DNA from: Natronosalvus sp042663485 | GTDB lineage: Archaea > Halobacteriota > Halobacteria > Halobacteriales > Natrialbaceae | Reading direction: 5' to 3' (one strand) | DNA length: 64,000 bases | Assembly (NCBI GenBank): GCA_042663485.1 | Contig: JBHTAF010000003.1 | In this document: positions 8,574 through 17,032 of the stretch, piece after piece | Layout of the letters: each line of letters begins with the position of its first letter | Numbering within the stretch: the first letter of the stretch is position 1 | Translations under genes and position numbers: made by a program | Notes under the pieces: model-generated | What the model saw: only the letters and a program-made list of their open reading frames with translations | Told to the model about the DNA's origin: nothing | The model's database searches: none

Positions 8574-9392
8574 ATGGACGTCGTCAAGCGCGTACACATC
8601 GTGCCCCTCGGCTACGAGTTCGACCGCGTCCTCGAGCCGATTTGCGACCAGCGGGCCGACCTCGTCTACCTCCTCGAGCACCCGACCGACGATCCGGACC
8701 GGGTCGTCCCCGACTACCGCGAGGAACTCGTTTCGGACCTCGAGTCGGCCGCAGCCACGGTTCGTCGTCGCGAGTGCGATCTGACGGACGTCTACGCCGT
8801 CCTCGGGGAGGTGACGACCCTGGCCGACGAGCACGCGACCGATTCCGTCTCCGTGAACGTCTCCGGCGGCGGCACCATCGCGGCCATCGGCGCGACCATG
8901 GCCTGCATGGACGTCTCGACCGACGCGACCGCCTACTACGTCGAACCCGAGGGCTACGCACACGATCCGACGCAGGCACCGATCTCGAACGGGGCCGCGG
9001 ACGTCTACGGCCTCCCGACATATCCGATCGAGTCGCCCACCCGCGACCAGATCGCGATCATGGGCTTTCTCGCCGATCCCGCGTCCTGGGACGGCTATCA
9101 CGAGGACCGGACGACGCCACCGAAGAAGAAAGACTGCATCGAGTTCGCCCGGGATGTCGGCCTCTCGTTTATGGCCGATCGCGCCCCGCCGGAGGATCAC
9201 TCCGGCGGCGAGGACAAAGGTGCCTTTCGCGTCCTCGATACGCACGTTCTGGATCCCCTCGAGACCGACGGCTACGTCGAGATCGAGTCGGTGGGTCGGC
9301 GCCGCGTGATCACGCTCACCGAACAGGGCGAAAACGCGTACCGGGCGTTCAAGCACAAACTCGAGTACGCCGAGAACTATCCTGGCGAGTGA
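8574..9392 (+). CDS. DUF6293 (HFX_2341-type) CARF-like sensor with C-terminal HTH
   Basis: 272 residues. The N-terminal Rossmann-like half starts KRVHIVPLGYEFDRV and has a glycine-rich VNVSGGGTIAAIGATMA loop. This is the layout of CARF/SAVED-like ligand-binding folds related to Csa3-type regulators. The C-terminal third has a winged helix (LDPLETDGYVEIES, RRVITLTEQGENAYRAFK). The family is common in haloarchaea outside CRISPR loci; its ligand is unknown. Start ATG 8574 is preferred over an in-frame GTG at 8559. No cas gene lies in the window. Confidence 0.75.
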   Translation: MDVVKRVHIVPLGYEFDRVLEPICDQRADLVYLLEHPTDDPDRVVPDYREELVSDLESAAATVRRRECDLTDVYAVLGEVTTLADEHATDSVSVNVSGGGTIAAIGATMACMDVSTDATAYYVEPEGYAHDPTQAPISNGAADVYGLPTYPIESPTRDQIAIMGFLADPASWDGYHEDRTTPPKKKDCIEFARDVGLSFMADRAPPEDHSGGEDKGAFRVLDTHVLDPLETDGYVEIESVGRRRVITLTEQGENAYRAFKHKLEYAENYPGE

Positions 9393-9460
9393 CGGCGGTT
9401 CCCGTCCTCTCCGACTGCTCGACGAGTGACGGTGACTCCCGTCCTCTCCGTCTGCTCGAC
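9387..9460. repeat. Two tandem 37-bp direct repeats
   Basis: Units 9387-9423 and 9424-9460 begin gagtgacgg and end ctgctcgac, and differ at only four positions. The first unit overlaps the last codons and the stop of the preceding CARF-like gene, so the stop codon is duplicated. It looks like a recent slippage duplication at the gene's 3' end. Confidence 0.75.
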
Positions 9461-9483
9461 GAGTCAGCGCGGCGAGTCCGATT

Positions 9484-9741
9484 CTACTCCTCGGCCCGTC
9501 GAGTCACCGCACCCGCGCGGACCCAGGGAGCGGTGATGGCAACGTACCCTGCCGCCCCGCCGACGAGGAGCACGTAGAACGCCCACCTTGGCCAGGCCGT
9601 CTCGAGGAAGAGGAGTGCCAGGAAGACCGTCCAGAGGGTGAGAATGGCGAGATCCGCGAGAAGGCGGATCCAGCCGAGGACGAGCGTCCGATACGTTCGC
9701 GCGCCGTCGGTCGAGTCGTGTCGTCGTGGTGTGGTGGTCAT
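9484..9741 (-). CDS. Small two-helix membrane protein
   Basis: 85 residues from the ATG at 9741. A polar, threonine/arginine-rich N-terminus is followed by two strongly hydrophobic helices (about residues 22-45 and 52-72) and a short basic-acidic tail ending TRRAEE. No catalytic residues. It is common as a hypothetical in haloarchaea and its function is unknown. The open frame extends to 10008, but the extra part overlaps the next gene on the same strand, so the later ATG is used. Confidence 0.65.
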   Translation of the reverse strand: MTTTPRRHDSTDGARTYRTLVLGWIRLLADLAILTLWTVFLALLFLETAWPRWAFYVLLVGGAAGYVAITAPWVRAGAVTRRAEE

Positions 9742-9797
9742 TGGTAGTGGCTGCTCTCGTGGGCTGGTATGGTGTTGGCGTTGGCTTTGACGTGCGT

Positions 9798-10967
9798 TCA
9801 GAAGTGAAACCCGTGCTGTTCGGTCAGCTGATAGGCCGCGATTCCCCAGACGTAGCTCTGTCCGGGCCACCAGGTTCGGGCGTTGTTGAAGCCCGCGATG
9901 AGAACGCTCCCGTCGTCGCCGACCGGATCGGCGTGAAAGCTCACCGACCCGCTGTCGCCGTCGGCCATGTCCGTCTCGTCGCCCCATCGCAACTGGCCGC
10001 GTCGACACACCGAGCCGGTGAGACAGGAGACGGCGTCGATCCCCTGGATCTCGCCGCTCGTCTGACCGGTGAGCGCGCCGACCTTCTCGAGGGGTTCGTC
10101 GCGGGCGACCAGGTCGGCCAGGCCGTACCGGGTGAACTGCCCCTGAATGTCGTACCGGCGGTCTCCCTCGATCGTGCTGCTCGGTCGGTACGGACCCGTC
10201 GATTCGATGGTTACGACGTCCGCAACCGGATAGCTCTCGGTGACCGTTCCGAGTTTCGTTCGTTGGCCGTTCTCGAAGGGGAGCGAGACGGTCGCCCCGC
10301 GCGCGTCCTCGACGCCGTCAAACGCGTGGTGGGCGGTCGAGAAGTAGCGGGAGTTGGTCCCAGGCTCGTACAGCGCCGGTCCGAGCGTGGCGATGCTCGT
10401 ATCGGTCTCACAGGAGATGCCGGCCGGAACGAGCGTCGACGCCGGGTCGCGGGCTCGACGGGGCTCGCGTTTGACGTCGTCCTCGAGTCCGTCGAGGTTT
10501 CGAATGGTATCGACGTTGATCGACACGCCGTCGACGGCTCGATCGAGTACCTCGCGAACGGCGTCGGCTTCGACGGATACCTCGACCGTGATCGTCGCGC
10601 CACCGTCGTCGTACGTTCCCGGGACGACGGCACTCCCGAGGTAGCCGGTGATCGTCGACTCCGCGAGAAGTTCGTTGAGTTCGAACGCTTTGGAGACGCT
10701 CGCGTACCACGACGCCGGCACCGATCGCGTCCGGGTGTCGACGGACCACGGGTCGTCGGGGTCCGTCCGAACGAGGGCCGTGACGACGGGAACCTCGCCG
10801 TCCGCCGCAGCGAGGAAGTCGTCGACGCCGAGGAAGCGAGCCAGGCCGAGGCTGTACCCCGCCGCGACGAGCGTCCGGATGAATTCCCGCCGGTCCATGC
10901 CGCGAGCGACCCGCTCGCGGAGAGACGCCAGTCGCTGTTCGGTCGACCCGTCGGTATCAGAACTCAT
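9798..10967 (-). CDS. Tat-exported trypsin-fold (S1-like) protease or protease-like protein
   Basis: 389 residues. A twin-arginine-type leader (MDRREFIRTLVAAGYSLGLA) lies about 24 residues in, so export as a folded protein is likely. The mature part has trypsin-like elements: the histidine region YFSTAHHAF, a mid-domain SYPVADVVTIES that may carry the aspartate, and the serine motif MADGDSGSVSF near residue 340. Cysteines near CLTGSVCRRG may form a disulfide. Substrate unknown. The frame opens further upstream (11063), but MSSDTDGS at 10967 fits an export leader best. Confidence 0.65.
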   Translation of the reverse strand: MSSDTDGSTEQRLASLRERVARGMDRREFIRTLVAAGYSLGLARFLGVDDFLAAADGEVPVVTALVRTDPDDPWSVDTRTRSVPASWYASVSKAFELNELLAESTITGYLGSAVVPGTYDDGGATITVEVSVEADAVREVLDRAVDGVSINVDTIRNLDGLEDDVKREPRRARDPASTLVPAGISCETDTSIATLGPALYEPGTNSRYFSTAHHAFDGVEDARGATVSLPFENGQRTKLGTVTESYPVADVVTIESTGPYRPSSTIEGDRRYDIQGQFTRYGLADLVARDEPLEKVGALTGQTSGEIQGIDAVSCLTGSVCRRGQLRWGDETDMADGDSGSVSFHADPVGDDGSVLIAGFNNARTWWPGQSYVWGIAAYQLTEQHGFHF

Positions 10968-11365
10968 CGTGGCTCGAGAGACGAGCGTAGATGGCCCTCC
11001 AATGGGGAAAGCTAATTCTCCCGTACAGCGACAGGTCGAGTGCACAGATCGAACAATCCACACTTACCCACTAAATTGGTGTACTTGCGTGATTCCGGGG
11101 ATACACGTCGAAAGTGTGCAACTGTGGCGGTGGTCACGAGGGTCGATCTTCCGGAACCGACCCCTGTCTCGCCCTCGTCTCGCTGTCGCTTCGCGGCGCT
11201 CCCGATCGTTCCGCTCACCTTACTCGCTGACGCGCAGAGTGATCGCCTCGAGGGATGCAGTACGATACGTCGGGAGACTGTCTCGAGGAATGCGATACGG
11301 TATCACGAACCTCGTGACCGGGCGAAAGGGAAAACGGTTTTTCCCCCCTCCTCGCAGAATTTGCC

Positions 11366-13153
11366 ATGAACGTTCGTATCGGACCGGGTGCGTCCGACGA
11401 GGAGGCGTCGGCGATCGGGACAGCGCTGGCCGAGTACGTCGGGAACGAAGTCGAGGTGTACGTCGGGGACGGGGAGGAACCGGCCGCCGTCGTCTCGCCG
11501 CCAGATTCGGCCTCGACCTCGAGTTCGACCGACGGCGACGGCACCACAGGCGCCCCAGCCACCAATCGGGCTGTCGCCACGGCGTCCGACACGGAGGACG
11601 ACCTCGGCCCGACCGAACGCGAGGAGAAACTCCTCGAGGAAATCGAGGAGATCCTCGAGGGGGGCCACGAGAAGTACAAGGAACAGCTCCCCGAGGAGGG
11701 GAAACTGTTCGTTCGCGACCGGATCGACCTCTGGTTCGACGGCGAGAACAGCAAGTTCCTCTTCGAGGACGGGAAGTTCGCGGAGTTCGACGCGGACGAC
11801 CGCCTCCCCGCGGACGCGCTGATCACGGGCGCAGCCACCTTCGAGGGTCGGGACCTGCACTTCATGGCCAACGACTACACCGTCAAGCGAGGATCGATGG
11901 CCGCCAAAGGCGTCGAGAAGTTCCTTCGGATGCAACAGCGCGCACTGAAGACCGGCCAGCCGGTGCTCTACCTGATGGACTCCTCCGGGGGGCGAATTGA
12001 CCAGCAGACCGGCTTCTTCGCCAATCGCGAGGGGATCGGTAAGTACTACTACAACCACTCGATGCTCTCGGGGCGCGTCCCACAGATCTGCGTCCTCTAC
12101 GGCCCCTGCATCGCCGGGGCAGCCTACACGCCCGTTTTCGCCGACTTCACCATCATGGTCGAGGGGATGTCCGCGATGGCGATCGCCTCCCCACGGATGG
12201 TTCAGATGGTCACCGGTGAGGAGATCAGCATGCAAGAGCTCGGCGGCGCACAGGTTCACGCCAGCGAATCTGGGTCGGCCGACCTGGTCGCCACGGACGA
12301 GGAACACGCCCGGGAGCTCGTCGCCCAGCTCGTCACCTACCTGCCCGACAACGCCGACGAGAACCCGCCCCGCAGCGAGCCTCGAGCGCCCGTGAAGTCC
12401 CCGGAGGGGATCGACTCCATCGTTCCCCAGCACCCCAATCGGGGCTACGACATGGTCGACGTCATCGAGCGGGTCGTCGACGCGGGCAGTTACTTCGAGC
12501 TGAAACCCGACTACGGCAAGGAGATCATCACGGCCTACGCCCGGATCGACGGCCGCCCCGTCGGCATCGTCGCCAACCAGCCAGCCCACCGCGCGGGAGC
12601 CATCTTCCCCGACGCCGCCGAGAAGGCCGCCGAGTTCATCTGGAAGTCCGACGCGTTCAACATTCCGCTGTTGTACCTGTGTGACACGCCCGGCTTCATG
12701 GCCGGTTCCCAGGTCGAGAAAGACGCCATCCTCGAGAAGGGGAAGAAGTTCATCTACGCCACCTCGTCGGCAACGGTCCCAAAACAGACGGTCATCGTCC
12801 GGAAGGCATACGGCGCGGGTATCTACGCGATGGGTGGCCCGGCCTACGATCCCGAGAGCATCATCGGCCTTCCGTCTGGCGAAATCGCCATCATGGGCCC
12901 CGAGGCGGCGATAAACGCCGTCTACGCTCGAAAGCTCGCCGAGATCGACGACAAGGACGAGCGTGCTAAGGAGGAAGCCCGCCTCCGCGAGGAGTACCGC
13001 GAGGACATCGACATCCACCGCATGGCCAGCGAGGTCGTCGTCGACGAGATCGTCCCCCCGAGTTCGCTCCGTGAAGAACTGGCCAACCGCTTCGCGTTCT
13101 ACGAGGGCCTCGAGAAGGATCTGCCGAGCAAGAAACACGGGACGATTCTGTGA
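11366..13153 (+). CDS. Acyl-CoA (propionyl/acetyl-CoA) carboxylase, carboxyltransferase subunit with N-terminal extension
   Basis: 595 residues. From about residue 150 the protein is a complete carboxyltransferase: oxyanion-hole glycines in YLMDSSGGRID and GPCIAGAAYTPVF, then the second crotonase-like half with ANQPAHRAGAIFPDAAEKAAEF, CDTPGFMAGSQVEKD and KAYGAGIYAMGGPAYDP. It transfers CO2 from carboxybiotin to acyl-CoA; biotin carboxylase and carrier genes are not in the window. The first 45 residues (IGPGASDEEASAIGTAL) resemble the small epsilon-type subunit of actinobacterial and haloarchaeal carboxylases. A low-complexity Ser/Thr/Gly linker follows. A TATA-poor, T-rich leader precedes ATG 11366. 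Confidence 0.88.
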   Translation: MNVRIGPGASDEEASAIGTALAEYVGNEVEVYVGDGEEPAAVVSPPDSASTSSSTDGDGTTGAPATNRAVATASDTEDDLGPTEREEKLLEEIEEILEGGHEKYKEQLPEEGKLFVRDRIDLWFDGENSKFLFEDGKFAEFDADDRLPADALITGAATFEGRDLHFMANDYTVKRGSMAAKGVEKFLRMQQRALKTGQPVLYLMDSSGGRIDQQTGFFANREGIGKYYYNHSMLSGRVPQICVLYGPCIAGAAYTPVFADFTIMVEGMSAMAIASPRMVQMVTGEEISMQELGGAQVHASESGSADLVATDEEHARELVAQLVTYLPDNADENPPRSEPRAPVKSPEGIDSIVPQHPNRGYDMVDVIERVVDAGSYFELKPDYGKEIITAYARIDGRPVGIVANQPAHRAGAIFPDAAEKAAEFIWKSDAFNIPLLYLCDTPGFMAGSQVEKDAILEKGKKFIYATSSATVPKQTVIVRKAYGAGIYAMGGPAYDPESIIGLPSGEIAIMGPEAAINAVYARKLAEIDDKDERAKEEARLREEYREDIDIHRMASEVVVDEIVPPSSLREELANRFAFYEGLEKDLPSKKHGTIL

Positions 13154-13401
13154 TCCAATAGGCACATTTTGTGAGCCGATAGGCGGTCACTCGACGCGTA
13201 TTTCGACGCACTCGTCTGCGAGTGGGGGCGACGCCAGCTTGCGAGTCCGGCCGACTACGATTCCTCGAGGCCTGTAGCGTCCGCTTACTCGCCAGTAACT
13301 CGAGCGTACACTGTCCTCGAGACTCCATAACAATAGCCGGCTCCGCGGTAGCGGGAGACGCTCTCGCTGGTTCGCGCCGGTTCGATTCCGGCAGGGAGCG
13401 T

Positions 13402-13767
13402 ATGTCCACGGACGGCCTCCGCGCTCGGGTCCAGCAGTCTCGTCGCCTTCGACTCGAGACGGCCCGGATGGACGGCCTCGAGACCATCCTCTGGCTGGTG
13501 GTCGCCGTTTCGCTCGTCGGCGATGTCGTCACGACGTTCGTCGGCCTCCAGCTCGGCCTCGCGGAGTCCAACCCTGTCGCCCGAGGGGTGATCGATAACT
13601 GGGGACTCCTCGGGATGCTCGCGCTCAAGGCGGGCGCCGTTCTCGTCGCGCTCGTCTGCCGGACCGTCCTCGAACGAGGGTACCGACCGATTATCCCGGC
13701 GGCGCTGGCGCTGCCGTGGGTGACGGCCGTGGTGCTCAACGTCTACCTGATCACGACAGTCCTCTGA
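13402..13767 (+). CDS. DUF5658 family membrane protein
   Basis: 121 residues with three predicted membrane helices after a basic N-terminus. The pattern of VVAVSLVGDVVTTFVGL, then LAESNPVARGVIDNWGLLGMLALKAG, is typical of DUF5658: a Thr/Asn-rich first helix, an ESNP turn and a KAG second helix. Function unknown. Start ATG 13402 puts the first helix at residue 25. The stop lies close to the convergent acetyltransferase pair. Confidence 0.75.
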   Translation: MSTDGLRARVQQSRRLRLETARMDGLETILWLVVAVSLVGDVVTTFVGLQLGLAESNPVARGVIDNWGLLGMLALKAGAVLVALVCRTVLERGYRPIIPAALALPWVTAVVLNVYLITTVL

Positions 13768-13801
13768 GTGCACGGCGGTCCGAGGGGAGGAGGGCTGTCT
13801 C

Positions 13802-14434
13802 TCACCGACTCGCCTCGAGCGACACCGCCGACCGCCTCTTCGTCGGGTCGTAGTTCGCTCGCGTGATCGTGTACCGCACCGCGTCGGTCGGTTCGTCGAC
13901 GGCCATCGTCCACCAGTTCCGAAGCCGGCAGTCCCGGCTTCCGCCGAGGCGCTCGACGTACCGATCACACGCGTGCAGGGAGCGCTCGTTGTCCGCCCGG
14001 ACGAGCACCGAGACGACCTCGAGGTCGAGTTGGTCGAACGCGAGGGTTACGAGCGCGTCGGCCCGCTCGCCCGAGTAGCCCCGGCCCCAGAAGCGCTCGC
14101 GGAGCCAGATCCCCAGGTCGCCGGTTCGCTTCGCCCAGTCGACGCCGAGGCCGCAGGTGCCGGCGATTTCGTCGGCCTCGCCCTGGCTGTCCAGCGGTCG
14201 AATCACGTAGTCCGCCGACCGCGACTCGTTCCAGGCGTCCTCGCGGTTCTCGAGAAACTCGAGGGTCTCGTTCGGCGTCTCGTGTAGGTCCCAGGGCGTG
14301 TACCTCGTCACGTCGTCGATGGCCGGATCCGAGCCACAGATCCGGTAGTACGCGAGGGGGTCGACCGTCTCGCTCGAGAGTCGCTCCAGGCGGAGGCGGT
14401 CGGTTTCGATGGCGTCGGGAAAGAGGTGGCTCAT
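13802..14434 (-). CDS. GNAT N-acetyltransferase (RimJ/RimL type), second of a tandem pair
   Basis: 210 residues. It opens IETDRLRLERL, the usual RimJ-type start, and has the acetyl-CoA loop RERFWGRGYSGERADALV and the C-terminal VRADNERSLHACDRYVERLG. It probably acetylates a protein N-terminus or a small amine; the substrate is unknown. Its ATG overlaps the stop of the upstream paralogue by 4 bp, so the pair is translated from one transcript. Confidence 0.82.
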   Translation of the reverse strand: MSHLFPDAIETDRLRLERLSSETVDPLAYYRICGSDPAIDDVTRYTPWDLHETPNETLEFLENREDAWNESRSADYVIRPLDSQGEADEIAGTCGLGVDWAKRTGDLGIWLRERFWGRGYSGERADALVTLAFDQLDLEVVSVLVRADNERSLHACDRYVERLGGSRDCRLRNWWTMAVDEPTDAVRYTITRANYDPTKRRSAVSLEASR

Positions 14435-15138
14435 CGGCCCCGGTCTGCATCCTCGTCCGTTCGTTCTTCCCGTACCCCCGCGTCGAGTCGCCCTCGAGCC
14501 TCGTCCGAAAACGAGACGCCCACGTCCGGCCGATCCTCGCACTCGCGGTACTCCTCCTGGGAGACGCTGTAGCGATACAGGTCGATTGGCTCGCCGTTCT
14601 CGACGCGCCAGTTGCGGAGGAGCCCGTCGCGACCGCCGCCGTGGGCCTCGGTGTAGCGTTCGATTGCGCGGTTCGACTTCTCGTTGTCGACCAGCGCCGT
14701 GACAGCCACTAGCTCGAGGTCCAGACGCTTGAACGCGAGTTCCATAAACGCGGCTGCGCGCTCGCCGGAGTACCCGCGACCCCAGAAGCGCTTGCGGAAC
14801 CAGACCCCGAGCGTCATGGTTCGTTTCTCCCAGTCGACCGAGAAGCCGGCGTCGCCGGCGAACTCGCCCGCGCCGTCCTCGCCGTCCCGCAAATAGACGG
14901 CGTAGGAGCCGCCGCTCGAGTCGTCCCACTTCTCGCTGACGTACTCGAGGAACTCGAGGGTCTCCTTCGGCGTTCGGTGCGGATCCCAGGTGACGTATTC
15001 GGTGACGTCCTCGATACCCGGATCCGACGAGCAGATCTCGTAGAGGTCGAAGAGGTCGTCGGCGTGGGTCTCATCGACGTGGAGCGCCTCGAGACGGAGC
15101 CGGTCGGTTTCGATCACCTCGGGAAAGAGCACGGTCAT
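14431..15138 (-). CDS. GNAT N-acetyltransferase (RimJ/RimL type), first of a tandem pair
   Basis: 235 residues, paralogous to the following gene: shared IETDRLRLE start, a near-identical FWGRGYSGERA acetyl-CoA loop, and a DNEKSNRAIERYTEAHGG end. It differs by an acidic C-terminal extension of about 30 residues. The two genes overlap by 4 bp and probably arose by tandem duplication, then diverged in substrate-facing loops. Start ATG 15138 is the only ATG before the conserved start. Confidence 0.82.
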   Translation of the reverse strand: MTVLFPEVIETDRLRLEALHVDETHADDLFDLYEICSSDPGIEDVTEYVTWDPHRTPKETLEFLEYVSEKWDDSSGGSYAVYLRDGEDGAGEFAGDAGFSVDWEKRTMTLGVWFRKRFWGRGYSGERAAAFMELAFKRLDLELVAVTALVDNEKSNRAIERYTEAHGGGRDGLLRNWRVENGEPIDLYRYSVSQEEYRECEDRPDVGVSFSDEARGRLDAGVREERTDEDADRGR

Positions 15139-15444
15139 ACCGACCGAGACGGACGGAGGGTAAAAAGCACTACCCAGGGTGTGTTAGTCAGTCACAATAG
15201 GTGTTGTTGCGCGAGTTCGTCGTCATCGTTCACGAGAGTGTAGCGACAGCAGTCTCGAGGGGATAGGAGAAATCGAGTGGCGAAAGGAGTGGGCGAGGCG
15301 GTGGGTTGGCCTCGTTTCCCGGGAACGAGGCGCGACGGGCCGAGACGACGCGCAATGCCGGTCGTGACGTGAAAAGCGTCTTGTAACCGGCATCGGAAGG
15401 TGGGTGGCGAGCGAATAAAAACCCAGTGGTCTCGGCAGCGTAGA
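15139..15444. other. Intergenic region with a palindrome
   Basis: About 306 bp without a credible gene. It contains a hairpin-forming sequence at 15309-15331: an 8-bp stem GCCTCGTT/AACGAGGC around a CCCGGG-bearing loop. This may be a terminator or a protein-binding site. Purine-rich DNA lies to its left. Nothing else was seen. Confidence 0.45.
15309..15331. repeat. 23-bp inverted repeat (hairpin or operator)
   Basis: GCCTCGTT and AACGAGGC form a perfect 8-bp stem around TCCCGGG. It lies about 110 bp beyond the 3' end of the amidase gene, in the gap to the acetyltransferase pair. There is no T-tract after the stem, so a classical terminator is not clear. Confidence 0.5.
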
Positions 15445-16371
15445 CTACAGTCGCCGATCTCGCAGGGCCGGAAACCGCGACCGGACGTTCGAAACGGCCC
15501 CCGCGTCGACGTCAGCCATCACCAGGGCCGGGTCGTCCCCGCTCGAGGCCAGTACCGTCCCCCAGGGGTCGTAGACGGTCGACCGTCCGAGCAGCGTGGC
15601 CTCCTCGAACGACCCCGACCCGTTGATCGTCGCCACGTAACACTGGTTCTCGATCGCTCGCGCTCGAGATAGCGTCTGCCAGTGCTCGAGACGTGGGTAC
15701 GGCCACGCGCTCGGCACCAGGATCAACTCGACGCCCTGGTCGACCAGCCGTCGGTACAGTTCCGGGAACCGCAGGTCGTAGCACGTGCTCACGCCGACGG
15801 TGAGCCCGCAAACCGTCGCCGTGTCGATGGCCTCGCCAGGGACGAGGAGTTCGGTTTCGGCGGACTCGTACCCGAACAGGTGGTGTTTCCGGTAGATCAG
15901 TTCGAGGTCGCCCGACGAGGAGAGCAGCGCCGTGGTGTTCGCGTATCCCTCGTCGGCGGGCGTCTCCACCGACTCGGTTGCCGCGAGGTCCTCGACGAAG
16001 CTGCCCGTGAGAACGGCGACGTCGTTCTCGACGGCGGCGTCGCGAAGTCGGCCCAGGGTCTCCCCCTCGAGCGGTTCGGCGCTGCGCGCGTACAGGTCGA
16101 ACTCGAAGTACCCTACCGTGAAGAGTTCGGGGAGAGCGACGAGGTCGGCGCCACGAGCGGCCGCTCGTTCGATTGCCTCGACCGCCCGGTCGCGGTTGCC
16201 CTCGAGGTCGCCGGCCTCGACGGCCAGTTGAGCGAGTGCGAGAGAGATGCCCTCGTCTCCGTCTTCACCCACGTCCTCGTTCTCGTCTACGTCCCCGTTC
16301 TCACCCTTGCGCCCGGCCGTTCCGTGCTCGTCTGTCGTCGCCTCCGCCGCCGCGTCGGTATTTTCGGTCAT
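15445..16371 (-). CDS. Carbon-nitrogen hydrolase (nitrilase superfamily amidase)
   Basis: 308 residues. The catalytic triad is visible: Glu in LVALPELFTVGY, Lys in LIYRKHHLFGYE and Cys in GVSTCYDLRFPELYR. The fold hydrolyses C-N bonds of amides such as omega-amidase or carbamoyl substrates; the substrate is not clear. The first 40 residues are an acidic, low-complexity stretch before ISLALAQLAVEAGD, the usual family start, so the true start could lie later than ATG 16371. It is followed on the same strand by nothing closely coupled. Confidence 0.82.
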   Translation of the reverse strand: MTENTDAAAEATTDEHGTAGRKGENGDVDENEDVGEDGDEGISLALAQLAVEAGDLEGNRDRAVEAIERAAARGADLVALPELFTVGYFEFDLYARSAEPLEGETLGRLRDAAVENDVAVLTGSFVEDLAATESVETPADEGYANTTALLSSSGDLELIYRKHHLFGYESAETELLVPGEAIDTATVCGLTVGVSTCYDLRFPELYRRLVDQGVELILVPSAWPYPRLEHWQTLSRARAIENQCYVATINGSGSFEEATLLGRSTVYDPWGTVLASSGDDPALVMADVDAGAVSNVRSRFPALRDRRL

Positions 16372-16438
16372 GGTGGTGTGTGAGTCCGTTGTGTGTGTCT
16401 CATTTGTCGTACCCGTGACCCGCCCGTCGGCGTCCCGG

Positions 16439-16867
16439 TCACTCGACCTCGCGCTCGAGTTCGCGCTGCAGGTTCTCGAGTTCACCGTCGAGGTTGCGCT
16501 TGAAGAAGCGTTCGACGCCCGGCAGGTGACCGTCGACGACGAAGGTATTGTCGACGCGGCTTCCCCCGTCGTCCGTCTCGGTGATCTCGTGTTCGCCCGT
16601 GACGTCGAGCAGTTTCGACCGGCCGACGAACTTGACGTACTCCGGCGGGCGCCTGATGACGTCCTCGGTGTCGACGCTGACCGTTCGCGTCACCAGCGGA
16701 AGCGGAACCTCGACGTGCCAGGTCGCCCGTCGGCCGTCGGGGTCGTCCGTCGTGAAGTCTTTGACGACGCTAATCGCCCGAGCGCGCTTCTCCGGATCGG
16801 CGATGAACGCCCAGACGCGCTCGGGTGGTGCCTGCAACTCGAACGACCGATCGATCCGGACAGTCAT
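16439..16867 (-). CDS. SRPBCC (START-like) family protein
   Basis: 142 residues with the Bet v1/START fold pattern. ELQAPPERVWAFIADPEKRARA forms the opening strand-helix, followed by long antiparallel strands (GEHEITETDDGGSRVDNTF) and the C-terminal amphipathic helix FFKRNLDGELENLQREL. It is related to CoxG and polyketide-cyclase-like proteins that bind hydrophobic ligands. Start ATG 16867 immediately precedes the first strand. It is on the same strand as the amidase gene, with about 70 bp between them, so co-transcription is possible. Confidence 0.78.
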   Translation of the reverse strand: MTVRIDRSFELQAPPERVWAFIADPEKRARAISVVKDFTTDDPDGRRATWHVEVPLPLVTRTVSVDTEDVIRRPPEYVKFVGRSKLLDVTGEHEITETDDGGSRVDNTFVVDGHLPGVERFFKRNLDGELENLQRELEREVE

Positions 16868-17032
16868 ACTCCTTTGTCGGTGGGTAACTGGTAAAAAGAC
16901 GGTGAATCGAGCGAACCATCGTTCACGCACGTGTCGATCGGTTGGCCGACGGGCGACACACTCCCCGAGTGTGTCGGTGGTTCGGCCGTGCCGCCGTGTG
17001 GCCGTGTGGCCGTTCGATCCGAGACCGAGCGG

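Noticed and set aside
11303..13165. Long open frame opposite the carboxyltransferase gene
   Set aside because: It mirrors a strongly conserved gene; such antisense frames are common in GC-rich haloarchaeal DNA. Its translation has no recognisable domain.
13340..13399. tRNA-like piece with a perfect T arm (GCCGG-TTCGATT-CCGGC) and partly pairing ends
   Set aside because: Only 60 nt long, only five of seven acceptor pairs form and no anticodon arm can be drawn. It lies just before the DUF5658 gene. At best a tRNA relic, more likely chance.
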